Shown here piece by piece: positions 24,961 to 34,237 of a stretch of DNA of 64,000 nt. Each line of letters begins with the position of its first letter. Position 1 is the stretch's first letter. Source of the DNA: an uncultured Ruminiclostridium sp. (GTDB lineage: Bacteria; Bacillota; Clostridia; Oscillospirales; Ruminococcaceae). Under the pieces are notes generated by a model. It ran no database searches. It was not told the DNA's origin and saw only the letters and a program-made list of their open reading frames with translations. The stretch spans positions 35,749 through 99,748 of the forward strand of contig CAJUQV010000006.1 in NCBI GenBank assembly GCA_910588335.1, in the 5' to 3' direction. Made by a program: the position numbers and the translations under genes.

Positions 24961-26238
24961 TTATTCCTCCGTGTTTTCCTCACGGATACTTTCCCTGTCA
25001 ACTTCGGTTCCGCCAATTTTCCTTATTCCGAGAATATGACAGCTTCCCGCGCCGAATACCTTTTCAAGGCACATCTTAAATTCCTTAAGCATCTCCGTTG
25101 GCACAAAGGCCTGAATCGTTCCAGCGAAGCCGCCCCCGTGAACACGGCAGGCACCCTTTCTTTTAAGCACGCTCTCCGCAACGTTAAGCCCTATTCCCAA
25201 TCCCTGATTTTTTATATCGTTGGAAGAAAAAACGTTCTGCAAATACTTATAGGAGCTGTTGCCGCTCTCCCTGATTGAATCCAGAAACGCGTCAAAATCC
25301 TCGGTCTTGAGAGCATGAACAAGTCTGTCCACCCTGTCGTTCTCGTCAAAGAAATGAAGCGAACGAAGCACCGCCCGATCCCCGAACTCCCCGCGAAGTA
25401 TGTCTATATTAAGCATTACGTCCTCGCGGCAGATCTGACGAAGATATTCAACCGAAAAATGCTCCGCCACCGCCCTCATCTCCGCGGGAATGGCCGCGTA
25501 GTCGGGAGTAAGGTCGGCGTGATCCCCCTTAGTGTCGACAATGCAAAGCGCGTGTCCGAAATTGTTGAAATCCGTCTCTATTTTATCTATTATGGGGCTG
25601 TCCACATCCTTGAAATCTATCGCCACAAAGCCGCCAACCGAGGAAGCCATCTGATCCATCAATCCGCTGGGCTTTCCAAAATACTCGTTTTCGGCGTACT
25701 GAGCTATCTGAGCTATTTTGATAGCCCCGATGCCGCCGTTGTTGTAAAGTGCGCTGAGAATATTCCCAACCAGTACCTCAAACGCCGCCGAAGAGCTTAA
25801 ACCGCTTCCCTTAAGCACATTCGTTGTGGTGTAAGCCTTAAATCCGCCTACCTGATATCCGCTTTTCTTAAATCCGGCCACAACGCCCCTTATCAGCGCG
25901 TCGGCGGTATTTTTCTCGCTTTCCTTAACCTCAAGATCGTTTATTTCGATAATGCTTTCCTCATAACCTTCGCTTTTAAGCGCTATCTTAGGCACCTCAA
26001 TAGGCTCCACAACGGCGATAACGTCCATGTTTACACCGGCTGCCAGAACCTTTCCGTGATTATGATCGGTATGATTTCCGCCTACCTCTGTCCTTCCCGG
26101 AGCGGAAAACAAGCGAAAACCGTCGCCTATACCCCCGAAATAACTTTTGTAATCCTCAATGGCTTTTCTGTAACGCGCCTTCTGCCTTTCAAGCTCACCT
26201 GAGCCATACAGCTCGCTGACCGGTACGGTTTTTGACAT
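24961..26238 (-). CDS. galK: Galactokinase
   Basis: GalK phosphorylates galactose at C1 in the Leloir pathway. The 425-residue GHMP kinase shows the galactokinase signature APGRTEVGGNHTDHNHG near residues 46-62, the ATP-binding GSGLSSSAAFEVLVG near 145, the KPSGLMDQMASS block with catalytic Asp, and the C-terminal RVHGGGFAGTIQAFVP. It is monocistronic here, with no galT or galE nearby. Its upstream region is occupied by an R2 element starting 48 bp before the ATG, so the promoter lies either in that gap or within R2. Confidence 0.95.
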   Translation of the reverse strand: MSKTVPVSELYGSGELERQKARYRKAIEDYKSYFGGIGDGFRLFSAPGRTEVGGNHTDHNHGKVLAAGVNMDVIAVVEPIEVPKIALKSEGYEESIIEINDLEVKESEKNTADALIRGVVAGFKKSGYQVGGFKAYTTTNVLKGSGLSSSAAFEVLVGNILSALYNNGGIGAIKIAQIAQYAENEYFGKPSGLMDQMASSVGGFVAIDFKDVDSPIIDKIETDFNNFGHALCIVDTKGDHADLTPDYAAIPAEMRAVAEHFSVEYLRQICREDVMLNIDILRGEFGDRAVLRSLHFFDENDRVDRLVHALKTEDFDAFLDSIRESGNSSYKYLQNVFSSNDIKNQGLGIGLNVAESVLKRKGACRVHGGGFAGTIQAFVPTEMLKEFKMCLEKVFGAGSCHILGIRKIGGTEVDRESIREENTEE

Positions 26239-26285
26239 ATCCTCTTTTTCCTTTCTTTTTTACCCGTGGTAAAAACGGTTTTTAT

Positions 26286-26465
26286 TTAAGGCAACACCGC
26301 ACAATTAGCGGCTAACGCCTTTGCCGTCCGCTCGCTTTCGCTTTTTCAGGCAGATTGCACAAATCCTCCTCGACAGGCGTCAGCCTGTCTGCGTCGAATT
26401 TATACAATATGCCGAAAAAATCGGCGGCGCGATCGAACGACAATAATTGTGAGGTGTAGCCTTAA
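26286..26465. repeat. R2 MITE-like element, type A (180 bp)
   Basis: Ends TTAAGGCAACACCGCACAAT and its inverse (ATTGTGAGGTGTAGCCTTAA). The inside has short self-complementary stretches (GACAGGCGTCAGCCTGTC). It is the inverse of the copy at 40560-40739 and fills the space between rodA and galK. Confidence 0.85.
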
Positions 26466-26490
26466 ACGTAATGACAACAAAATGCTTTTT

Positions 26491-27642
26491 CTACTCTTTT
26501 TCGGTATAAAACATATGGTACTTTCTGCCCCTGTGGCCGTAAACGCTCAGTACAAGCCCCACCGCCACATAAAGCGACACCGTAGAGGTACCTCCGGCGC
26601 TTATGAACGGCAAAGGTATACCTATAACCGGCAGTACTGCCAATACCATTCCTACATTTAAAACCGAGTGTATCATTATCATGGCGAAAACGCCGATGCA
26701 GATGTATTTTCCCAAAAGATCCTTGGATTGAACACTGTTCATATAAACTTTCATACAGATCATAAGCAGCACGGCTATCGTACCCAAACACCCCACGAAA
26801 CCCAGAGCGTTGCCGATATACGCGTATATAAAATCGTTGTGAATATACGCGGTGTAAACATAATCTCCGCCGAACAGCCCCACACCCGTCATTTTTCCGC
26901 TGCCCAGAGCTATCCTGCCCCAGTGCTGCTGATACCATCTGTCGGGATACTGCTCCTGCATGACAGGGTCGAAAAGTATAAGAACGCGCGCCTTATGGTG
27001 CGGCTGCATAACAAAATTCCATACAAAATAGATCGCGGGAGGAACTGCCGCGCAGCCAAGCAAAATATATTTCCAGCTTAATCCCGCCACGATCAGCATT
27101 ACCACAAAAATGAACAAGAATACCAGAGCCGTCCCGTCGTCGCCCTGAAATGAAATAAGTCCTGCCGGTATCATTCCGTGAACACAGAGCAGCAGAAAAT
27201 GCGGCAGCCGGTTCATATTCTTTCCCACCTTGTACAGATGAGTGGCAAACGTCATTATAAAAGCGTCCTTAAGCAGCTCCGACGGCTGTATCGTAAAGCT
27301 GCCTATCTTTAGCCAGCCTATGTCGTCCGCTCCCTCCACCCCTTGACCGAGGCTTGTGAACAGCAAGAGGGTAAGTATCAGCGCCACGGGAGCGTAAATA
27401 AACCATATCTTTGAAATAAATTTATAGTCTATCGCCGCCACCACCAACATTGCCGCCACGCCGAGGCACAAGGCGGTGATCTGCGTTTTGTAATAAGCGG
27501 CGTTAACCGAAGCAAAGCCGTTTACATACATACTGTAAAGCAGCACTATGCCAAATACGCTGGCGGAAACGCACAGCAAAATAAGCACCTTATCCAGCCG
27601 CTTAATATATTCCAATGCGATTTTTAAACCTTTTTTTATCAT
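26491..27642 (-). CDS. rodA: SEDS-family peptidoglycan polymerase, RodA-like
   Basis: RodA/FtsW/SpoVE proteins polymerise lipid II into glycan strands with a partner class B PBP. The 383-residue protein has about ten hydrophobic segments and the family signatures GSFTIQPSELLKDAFIMTFA, ISFQGDDGTALVF, the catalytic-region MQEQYPDRWYQQHWGRIALGSG, and near the C-terminus GIPLPFISAGGTSTVSLYVA. RodA is preferred over FtsW or SpoVE because of the GSFTIQPSE block and overall length, but the distinction is not certain. No mre genes or PBP lie beside it. Confidence 0.85.
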   Translation of the reverse strand: MIKKGLKIALEYIKRLDKVLILLCVSASVFGIVLLYSMYVNGFASVNAAYYKTQITALCLGVAAMLVVAAIDYKFISKIWFIYAPVALILTLLLFTSLGQGVEGADDIGWLKIGSFTIQPSELLKDAFIMTFATHLYKVGKNMNRLPHFLLLCVHGMIPAGLISFQGDDGTALVFLFIFVVMLIVAGLSWKYILLGCAAVPPAIYFVWNFVMQPHHKARVLILFDPVMQEQYPDRWYQQHWGRIALGSGKMTGVGLFGGDYVYTAYIHNDFIYAYIGNALGFVGCLGTIAVLLMICMKVYMNSVQSKDLLGKYICIGVFAMIMIHSVLNVGMVLAVLPVIGIPLPFISAGGTSTVSLYVAVGLVLSVYGHRGRKYHMFYTEKE

Positions 27643-27763
27643 TTGCGACCTTCATTGAGTTTTTTTAACTCTGCGTTTTTTGTTAACCACATTATATTAT
27701 ATACTCTCTGACAATTTTTTTCAATAGCCGACAGGGAATAAAGAAAAAAATTTTTGAGCTTTC

Positions 27764-30364
27764 TTACGTATAAGCTCTTAGTTTTGCGCTTACCGCGGTA
27801 AGTTCAACCGTTCCGAAAAGCTTTTTCGTATCCTCCTCGCAGTAATGCCCCACAAGAAATTCCCCCTGAAGCAAATCCACGTCATAGCTGCATATGGCTT
27901 CAAGCTGTTCCCTGCTGTCTATATGCTTAACACAGACGGAAATCCCTTTTTTATGCGCCAGATTGAGAACGCTCGAAATGGCGGCGCTGTCAAATTCGTC
28001 GGCGGCTAGAAACTGCTCGGCTCTGATCTTTATCTTGCTTATATTGCCTATTTTAAGGCTTGAAAGGGACATATATTCTCTTCCGAAATCGTCTATTATA
28101 ATCCTTACGCCAATCTCCGCCAGGCCGTTTAATATGGGGGCGATATCGCCGCCTATTTTAAGCTGCGACTTTTCCGGTATTTCCACCGCCAGATTGCGGC
28201 CGTTGAGTCCGTATCTTTCTATCGCGGCGGTGATAGTCCTGTGTATCGCCGAACGCTGAATCTCGTGGGAAGTAAGGTTGATGTTCACCATCAATTCGCT
28301 TTGCCCGCTGAAATCTATTATTTCTCTGAGAAAGGCGCAGGAACGGTTTATAACCCATGCGTCTATAAGCTCGTCGAGACCTATGCTTTCGGCAATGGAA
28401 ATAACCCTTCCCGCGGGGATCTCTCCTCTCTCCCCATCTTTCCAGCATACTCCCGCTTCAAGAGCGATTATATGTCCGTCGGTATCTATCACGGGAAGAT
28501 ATTTTACGCTGAAACCCTCCATTCCGCTGATAACAGCGTGCCGAAGCCTTTGCTCCGCATTGTAAACGCTGCCCGCCTTTTCCTCGCTGCCCTCCAGATA
28601 AAAGGAGTACATATTCGGCTCTTCCTCCGCCGCACGGTACAAAGCAAGGGTAGAGCGGCGGTAAATCTCGTCGCAGCTATCATTGCCGCGGGGATAAAAG
28701 GCTATACCCGCGTTCATTTCAAGATAGTGCTCCTCCCCCGCCACCGTCCATGGACGGGTAAATCTTTCGAGAAGGTTGTCCAGAAAATCCTTGGCGCCGT
28801 CCCTGCCGCAGTTTTTTATAAGTATCATCAGTACGCTGCCGCTGAACCGGTATACCTGCTTATCGCCCAAATTTATTTCGTATATATACCGGGCTATTTT
28901 CTGGAGCAGATTATCCGAGTATATATGTCCGAACGCTTCGTTAACGGTATTTATGTTTGTTACCTTCATGGATATGGCCGCCCCGTGTTCCTCTTGCGTA
29001 AGCTGAGCGGAAAGATCCCTGTCAAGACAGGTTCTGTTTGGTATTCCCAGTACGGGATCTGTGAAAGCGAGCCTTTTAAGCCGTTCGTTCTGTTCTCTTA
29101 TGGCGGCGTCCATATTGCATCGTATCAGCATGGTTGAAACTATCTGGGAAATATTGCGCAGCAGCTTTTTGTCCGCATTGCTCCATATTCTTTCCCTTGT
29201 TATTGTTTCGTAAAAAATAAGACCCGTAAACCTTCCGTCTGCGGAAAGCTGAGACACCACGAAGGACTTGACGCCGGTCTTGTTAAGCTCGGTAAATCCC
29301 CCGCCCGAAAAAAAAGTATCGCAGTAATTCAGCTCTTCCATAAGCTGAGGAAAATCATCCACCTTAAAGACATAATCCATTTTTATTCCCTTGGCGGACC
29401 ATTCTGTGTTTAAAGCGGAATAACCAGTTTCGGAATCATAGTCATAAAGTGAGATTCGATCCAGCTTAAGATACTCTCCTACCATTCGGATAACCATTTT
29501 CAGCGCCTCGAAGGCATTGTTGTTTTCCAATATAATAGTATAAACATTGTTTAAAAGTATCTGCTGCTCTATATTGCTGCCCAACTGCTGATTGGCGGTT
29601 TGGGAATTTTCCATCTCGTTATAAAGCACGAATATGGCGTTGGCGATCTGGGAAACCGTCTCGGTGAGAACGTCAAGCAAAGGCTCCGTCTTGGCCAGCT
29701 CCGTCGTATCGTCACAGGCGATCGTCCAGATTGCCATAACCTTGTGATTGCAGCGTATCTCTCTGCTTATTTTATGTTTGAATTTTTTCTGGGAAATTAT
29801 CTGTCCGTTTTCGTCGGGAGGGATAATCAGAGGGGCTCCGTTTTCATCGTAAATTGCGGAGAAAACGCCGTTGTTTACCGTAAGAGCCTGCTGTATCCTT
29901 AAAAGGTAATCTTCGCCTAAAATATCGGTAAGGGTAGATTCCTGACTTTTTATTGCGGCGTCAATCCTCTCGCGGTTTTTCTTTGCCGCGCCGTCAAGTA
30001 CGAAGTCGGTTTCCGCCGTGTCAAGATATTCTGATACGTCCATCATGGTACCCGTAAGATGCTGAGTGCGGTTAAAGGTATCCTTGCGCAGGGAACAGCT
30101 TAAATACACCCAATGATATTCGTCGCCGATATTAACTCGGCAGTGGGCGTTCAAAGCCTTCTGTCTCCCCGAAACTATCTCGCTGAAAACATCGGCGAGA
30201 AGCGGAAAATCCTCGGCGTATATTATTTCACGGAGATTCATTCTCCTGTCTTTTTTGCCTAAATTATGATATTTGCCTAAAACGGTCAGGGGAATATCTC
30301 TTGTAAGATCAATTCTTATATTAACGCATTTTGTTTCACGAAACGCGACGCTTAAGACATTCAT
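27764..30364 (-). CDS. PAS-GAF-GGDEF-EAL protein with degenerate catalytic motifs
   Basis: About 866 residues from the ATG chosen; 13 codons earlier another ATG exists and neither has a strong ribosome binding site. Order: PAS-like region (about 10-120), a second sensory stretch (about 150-260), GAF domain (about 275-420), GGDEF domain (about 440-600) and EAL domain (about 615-860). The GGDEF signature reads SGSVL, so cyclase activity is very unlikely. In the EAL domain EAL reads EAG, the NxS/T and VEIPE motifs are kept, DDFG is kept, but the KID aspartate reads KIR and the AEGVE glutamate reads VKHID. It is probably a c-di-GMP-binding or scaffold protein. No membrane segment is seen. Confidence 0.8.
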   Translation of the reverse strand: MNVLSVAFRETKCVNIRIDLTRDIPLTVLGKYHNLGKKDRRMNLREIIYAEDFPLLADVFSEIVSGRQKALNAHCRVNIGDEYHWVYLSCSLRKDTFNRTQHLTGTMMDVSEYLDTAETDFVLDGAAKKNRERIDAAIKSQESTLTDILGEDYLLRIQQALTVNNGVFSAIYDENGAPLIIPPDENGQIISQKKFKHKISREIRCNHKVMAIWTIACDDTTELAKTEPLLDVLTETVSQIANAIFVLYNEMENSQTANQQLGSNIEQQILLNNVYTIILENNNAFEALKMVIRMVGEYLKLDRISLYDYDSETGYSALNTEWSAKGIKMDYVFKVDDFPQLMEELNYCDTFFSGGGFTELNKTGVKSFVVSQLSADGRFTGLIFYETITRERIWSNADKKLLRNISQIVSTMLIRCNMDAAIREQNERLKRLAFTDPVLGIPNRTCLDRDLSAQLTQEEHGAAISMKVTNINTVNEAFGHIYSDNLLQKIARYIYEINLGDKQVYRFSGSVLMILIKNCGRDGAKDFLDNLLERFTRPWTVAGEEHYLEMNAGIAFYPRGNDSCDEIYRRSTLALYRAAEEEPNMYSFYLEGSEEKAGSVYNAEQRLRHAVISGMEGFSVKYLPVIDTDGHIIALEAGVCWKDGERGEIPAGRVISIAESIGLDELIDAWVINRSCAFLREIIDFSGQSELMVNINLTSHEIQRSAIHRTITAAIERYGLNGRNLAVEIPEKSQLKIGGDIAPILNGLAEIGVRIIIDDFGREYMSLSSLKIGNISKIKIRAEQFLAADEFDSAAISSVLNLAHKKGISVCVKHIDSREQLEAICSYDVDLLQGEFLVGHYCEEDTKKLFGTVELTAVSAKLRAYT

Positions 30365-31021
30365 TGCGTTACCGCCGCCAACCGATAATGCCGGAAAAGC
30401 CATTCAATAAAATAAAAAGAAAAAGCTTGGTATAAGGCGCAGCCCCGATTCGTTTTCCGCATTCAGCCGTTAGCACGAATCGAAATCAGTATGACGGTAT
30501 TGCTCCTTTCAATCATAGTTTATAGCCGATTATATTTTACCATATTTAACGTTTCAATGCAACCTTTTTTGTGAACATCATATGTAAAAAAAGGAAGAAA
30601 AAGAAAAAATATGTTGTTTTTGATATACCAATCAACTCCGGAATTTTTCTGCTTGTCCGTCTGTCGAAATATTTCGTCAAAAAGGATTGAAATATGCGCG
30701 TATACATAAGGCTTTCTTCCTCGTCTTTCGGTAGCAGTTCATCGTATAAATTTTTCAAGAGTTAGTTTGGAGGAACAATACTTTGCATCATTAAAGCGCA
30801 GCTTAAATCATATGCCGATATCGCTTTGCAATTACAAGGTTAATTTTAATTCTACGATGAATTGAACTCCGGTATCCGCACCTAAGAGACGGGGAGCCAC
30901 TGGAAACAGCTTTAAGGTCAAATAAAAATAATCTACCGTTCTATAGACTCACTTAAATGTAAACAGGGCTTGTCGACAGAAGAAAATCCTCTCTTTAATA
31001 CGTAATATTAAAATTATTGCA
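30365..31021. other. Intergenic stretch, no supported gene
   Basis: An AT-rich region. A minus-strand frame at 30546-30758 begins TTG without a ribosome binding site and ends in a Phe-rich run; I do not support it. A GGAGG at 30770 on the plus strand leads to no open frame. No RNA motif was recognised. Confidence 0.5.
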
Positions 31022-31348
31022 TTGTGTGATATAACTTTATTATGCAGCGGTAAGATTATAGGGTATTTTACAGAACATAAAAAATGGCGCAGCAGGGTGC
31101 TGACCATGCTGTATTTGATTTTAAGCATACTGTGGGGATTACATTATTTTGGGATTCAGCGTTATTCGATGATAACCCCTTCTTGGATAGACGAATGGGG
31201 GTTTACCGAAAATTTAATTCTCATATACTCGGTTCATATCGCTTTAACAATAGTTATATTTACAACAACTCTGCTTGTAAAGTTTTTGTGGGGTAAAATA
31301 AAAAGAAAACTCGCTATAACTCCGGAGGAAACCGACAAGGCGGTTTGA
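31022..31348 (+). CDS. Small membrane protein, possibly a fragment
   Basis: An open frame of up to 108 codons beginning TTG, with two clear hydrophobic segments (MLYLILSILWGLHYFG and the stretch ILIYSVHIALTIVIFTTTLL) and a basic tail. No good ribosome binding site precedes either the TTG or the internal ATG, so this may be the C-terminal remnant of a longer membrane protein. No homologue is recognised. An R1 hairpin follows 15 bp after the stop. Confidence 0.35.
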   Translation: MCDITLLCSGKIIGYFTEHKKWRSRVLTMLYLILSILWGLHYFGIQRYSMITPSWIDEWGFTENLILIYSVHIALTIVIFTTTLLVKFLWGKIKRKLAITPEETDKAV

Positions 31349-31362
31349 TTTGAACATACATA

Positions 31363-31411
31363 TAACACCAATCTTTAATCAAATCTGTAACTTGATTAAA
31401 GATTGGCGTTA
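31363..31411. repeat. R1 hairpin element (single)
   Basis: Arms CCAATCTTTAATCAA and TTGATTAAAGATTGG, ends TAACA and CGTTA, a short loop with CTGTAAC. Confidence 0.8.
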
Positions 31412-31439
31412 ATAGCAATAAAGCTTATTAAAACAAAAC

Positions 31440-31465
31440 GATCCCTCCGAAAAAACGAAGGGATC
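31440..31465 (-). terminator. Hairpin that may terminate the coiled-coil gene
   Basis: GATCCCTTCG / CGGAGGGATC with a six-base loop, followed on the minus strand by GTTTTGTTTT. It lies about 200 bp after the 31670 gene; nothing else is seen in that gap. Confidence 0.4.
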
Positions 31466-31669
31466 AAATTGCTGCTTTGAAAAAAATGGAGATAAAAGAA
31501 TCGGCTGATTTTAATTAAAAAACAAACAGAACTATGCCAAAATACTGTTTTCAAATCATTCCGAATTTTCGTTTGTACATAATATTTTTAAAACAGCGCC
31601 AATTTGACGTTCACTGTATAGCGTATAACAAAGAGAATAAAAAGATCATAAACAACGCAAAAAACGGAA

Positions 31670-32407
31670 TTATGCCTTAGCGGAAAACTCCTCGTCAAGC
31701 TTTTTTTGATTCTCCGCAAGACCCGACTTTATGCTGTCGATAACGGTTGGCTTCGTCCCGGTATTCTTTCCAGTCTTGGAATCCTCGCTGAGCTCCGATT
31801 TGGTGGTAACGCCGTCCTCTTCCTTGTCGTCCTTGGTTCTGCCGAATTCCTTGTCCAGCTTCTGCTGATTTGCCTTAAGATCGTCCTTAATACGGTCTAT
31901 AACGCTGCGGGTATCTTTATCGGTTTTTTCGTCGGAAAGAAGCCCGTCAATGCGGGAATTAAGGGATTTATTGAGTATAGAGCTGCTTTCGGTAAGGTTC
32001 GCAAGTCTTTCCTCCTTATCCGAAGTGTCATTTCCCCTGATTTTATCGAGACGTATTTCCGCCGCAAGTGTGCGGGCGTCATTCTGAGCAATCGTGTTGG
32101 CATTCATAAGCGCTCTCACCGCGCCTAAGTTGTTGCCGAAAAAGGCGCTGAAATCACTTACGTCCGCTTTACCCAGCATACCGTTGATAAGATTGCCGGC
32201 ATTGGCGATATTGGCGGCGGAACTGTTGATAATTTGCACCTGGCTGTTGAGTTTCTTTACCTGTTTTTCCTTATACTCCTCGGAATGAGTGGTATCATTT
32301 TCAATATCGGAGAGCTTTTCGTTGATATTATTAAGCGTTTTATTGGCTACGGAACTGCCCGTTACCCCGGCCGAACCCGAATTTAAAAGACCATTTACAG
32401 TACTCAT
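31670..32407 (-). CDS. Coiled-coil protein of unknown function with a C-terminal repeat
   Basis: 245 residues from the ATG that follows GGAGG by eight bases; an earlier ATG is part of that site. The sequence is highly charged, rich in Asn, Asp, Lys and Ser, without a signal peptide or membrane segment. A Ser/Gly-rich start (STVNGLLNSGSAGVTGSS) precedes a predicted helical core. Near the C-terminus a 24-residue unit occurs twice: VIDRIKDDLKANQQKLDKEF and VIDSIKSGLAENQKKLDEEF, separated by a disordered Thr/Ser/Lys linker. It resembles exported, structural or phage-type helical proteins, but I do not recognise a family. The next gene upstream is also small and unknown. Confidence 0.7.
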   Translation of the reverse strand: MSTVNGLLNSGSAGVTGSSVANKTLNNINEKLSDIENDTTHSEEYKEKQVKKLNSQVQIINSSAANIANAGNLINGMLGKADVSDFSAFFGNNLGAVRALMNANTIAQNDARTLAAEIRLDKIRGNDTSDKEERLANLTESSSILNKSLNSRIDGLLSDEKTDKDTRSVIDRIKDDLKANQQKLDKEFGRTKDDKEEDGVTTKSELSEDSKTGKNTGTKPTVIDSIKSGLAENQKKLDEEFSAKA

Positions 32408-32562
32408 ATTAATTTCCTCCATTATTGCAGAATATTTCTGTTCTTATAATTTATATCGGCAGCTTTTTAAAAAAGTTTAGCGTCTTTTGCTATAAAAGTA
32501 CCGTATAAAAATTTTTTGTAAATATTTAACAAATATATAAGTTGAGTTTATAAATGATAGAC

Positions 32563-32603
32563 AAAAAGACCACAGTCACCGTTTTTTGTGACGCGGTCTT
32601 TTC
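32563..32603 (-). terminator. Terminator after the 80-residue protein gene
   Basis: On the minus strand GACCGCGTCAC pairs with GGTGACTGTGGTC around an A-rich loop, followed by TTTTTG. Confidence 0.85.
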
Positions 32604-32632
32604 TTTGCTTTTTATCCCGACAGTGGCTAATG

Positions 32633-32875
32633 CTATCTTCTGAGTTTATCCTCTTCTTCCCCGTCGTTTTTCCATTCGTCCAAAAAATAAGGATTATATG
32701 GCGGGATACCCGTAAGCGCCGCGGGAGCCACCACCGTATTTTGAGTGAACATCGCCGCCAGAGGGTTTAAATATAAATCAGAGCGTCCCATTATATCATC
32801 GCCCGACATATTGGAAGTGTACGCGGGCGTTTTCATTTCACGGTTCAGTTCCCGTTCGTGTTCCTTTTCTTTCAT
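32633..32875 (-). CDS. Small hypothetical protein (80 residues)
   Basis: A short hydrophilic protein starting MKEKEHERELNREMKTPAYT, with a Pro/Asn-rich middle (ALTGIPPYNPYF) and a charged end. GGAAAGGAAAT precedes the ATG and a strong terminator follows, so it is probably a real gene. Between it and the coiled-coil gene on the same strand lies that terminator, so the two are separate units. No family recognised. Confidence 0.55.
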   Translation of the reverse strand: MKEKEHERELNREMKTPAYTSNMSGDDIMGRSDLYLNPLAAMFTQNTVVAPAALTGIPPYNPYFLDEWKNDGEEEDKLRR

Positions 32876-33021
32876 TTTTCGTTATTTCCTTTCCTTATGC
32901 TGCGAAAAGAAAGCGGGCAATTTACCGAAGCGGCAAATTCTTCGGCTTTCCGCAATCTGTCCGCGTACCGATTTCCTTTCGATACGTTTATAGTTTCTGC
33001 AAAAGAAAAGAAATTATTATT

Positions 33022-34065
33022 TCAGCTCAGAGCACAATATTTATTAAGAAGATAATTGCGATAATCCCCGGTTGAAAAAAGTCTTCCGCTTTTAAAATCA
33101 CCGCATTTTTCCGCCATTTCGCGGACGGGCACTTCAAAACTCGCCTTCTGAGCTGCGGATTTGTTTTCCAGATAACTTTTCGCAATTTCCTCAGCTCCGT
33201 TTTTCAGATTACCCAATTTGTAAATTGAATACGGAGAGGAAATATTGGGATAAACGTCAAAGCTTCCGTCAACGTAAAAAACGGGAGAACTTTCTCTTAA
33301 ATCATAGGTAGAGCGTTCCTGCGCAAACGCACGGCATAAATCGCTTTCCTTTTCTCCGAAAACCTCCTTTAAATCCTTTTTTCCGAAGTACTTCAAGGTC
33401 ATATCGGAAAGTTTTTTCGGTATTTTATACAAATCCTCCTCCGTGACTCTTATATCGTAAAGCTTTTCGTTTTCCCCGTCGCAGCTTCCCTGATGAATAA
33501 AAAGGTTAAATTCCGCGCCGAAGCTTTCACAGCGTTTTTCAAGCTCCATATCCTCAATCAGTCTTTCGATTGCGCTCAATTCGCCGATATTGTCCTTATT
33601 TACAAATATCTGAAAACGCGGAGCGATTTTGTGTTCCAGAAGAAGCTCCGCCGCTTTCAGTATCTCGTTGTAAGCTCCTTTGCGGCCGACATAAAAATCG
33701 GTTTTTTCCTCTCCTCCGAAAAGCGTAAGCTGACAGGCTCTTACGCCCTTTGAGAAAAGCCACGGCACATAGTCCTTGTCGCGCACCGCCCGCCAGAAGC
33801 TCATCAGCTCATAGTGAGGTGTTTTTACATCGGAAAGCTCTTCCGTAAGATCCCACATTTCCGAGTAATTATTACAAAAATCAGGCTCTCTGTACCAGAA
33901 GTCTATTTCAAAGCTTTCGGCGAAAGGCTTAAGCTTCTCGGCCGCAAATATAAGATCATCACCGTTTAAGTTTCCGTTGGGAGAAGCTCCCAGCCAGCAG
34001 TGACGGCAGCGGTTGGGACATCCGTGCATATCCAGACACACCGTCAGCTTATCAAATTTTTTCAT
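33022..34065 (-). CDS. Radical SAM protein of unknown function
   Basis: 347 residues from the ATG after GAAAGGAAAAC. The iron-sulfur motif CPNRCRHC (CxxxCxxC) lies near residue 16, preceded by TVCLDMHG. The rest fits a partial TIM barrel: FGGEE near residue 120 and a stretch typical of radical SAM enzymes that act on peptides or small molecules. A further Cys (ESDLCRAFAQ) and YVDGSFDVYPNISSPYS toward the end resemble SPASM-type C-terminal regions, but the full cysteine set is not present. It stands alone, without a recognisable precursor peptide, so its substrate is open. Confidence 0.8.
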   Translation of the reverse strand: MKKFDKLTVCLDMHGCPNRCRHCWLGASPNGNLNGDDLIFAAEKLKPFAESFEIDFWYREPDFCNNYSEMWDLTEELSDVKTPHYELMSFWRAVRDKDYVPWLFSKGVRACQLTLFGGEEKTDFYVGRKGAYNEILKAAELLLEHKIAPRFQIFVNKDNIGELSAIERLIEDMELEKRCESFGAEFNLFIHQGSCDGENEKLYDIRVTEEDLYKIPKKLSDMTLKYFGKKDLKEVFGEKESDLCRAFAQERSTYDLRESSPVFYVDGSFDVYPNISSPYSIYKLGNLKNGAEEIAKSYLENKSAAQKASFEVPVREMAEKCGDFKSGRLFSTGDYRNYLLNKYCALS

Positions 34066-34078
34066 CGGTTTTCCTTTC

Positions 34079-34170
34079 ATACCAATCCCTATTTAAACTT
34101 ACGTAATATGCACAGTTAAAAAACGGATTGCATCCAAAACACTAATACATTTTTTAAAAAGGGATTTAAC
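34079..34170. repeat. R1 twin-hairpin element, second hairpin degraded
   Basis: ATACCAATCCCTATTTAAACT and AGTTAAAAAACGGATT form the first hairpin. The connector TTGCATCCAAAACACTAAT is intact, and the second hairpin survives only as an imperfect remnant ending GGGATTTAAC. Confidence 0.7.
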
Positions 34171-34176
34171 AAATAC

Positions 34177-34206
34177 TTGCACCCGACGGCAATGAGTCGG
34201 GTGCAA
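34177..34206 (-). terminator. Hairpin after the ABC exporter operon
   Basis: Perfect arms TTGCACCCGAC / GTCGGGTGCAA, 31 bp after the ABC gene stop. The downstream T run is weak (GTATTTGTT), so its strength is uncertain. Confidence 0.6.
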
Positions 34207-34237
34207 TCTTCTATACTACTTAGATTCTTAGTTCTTA

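Noticed and set aside
30546..30758. 70-codon minus-strand frame
   Set aside because: Starts at TTG with no ribosome binding site, ends in a Phe run, and shows no family features.
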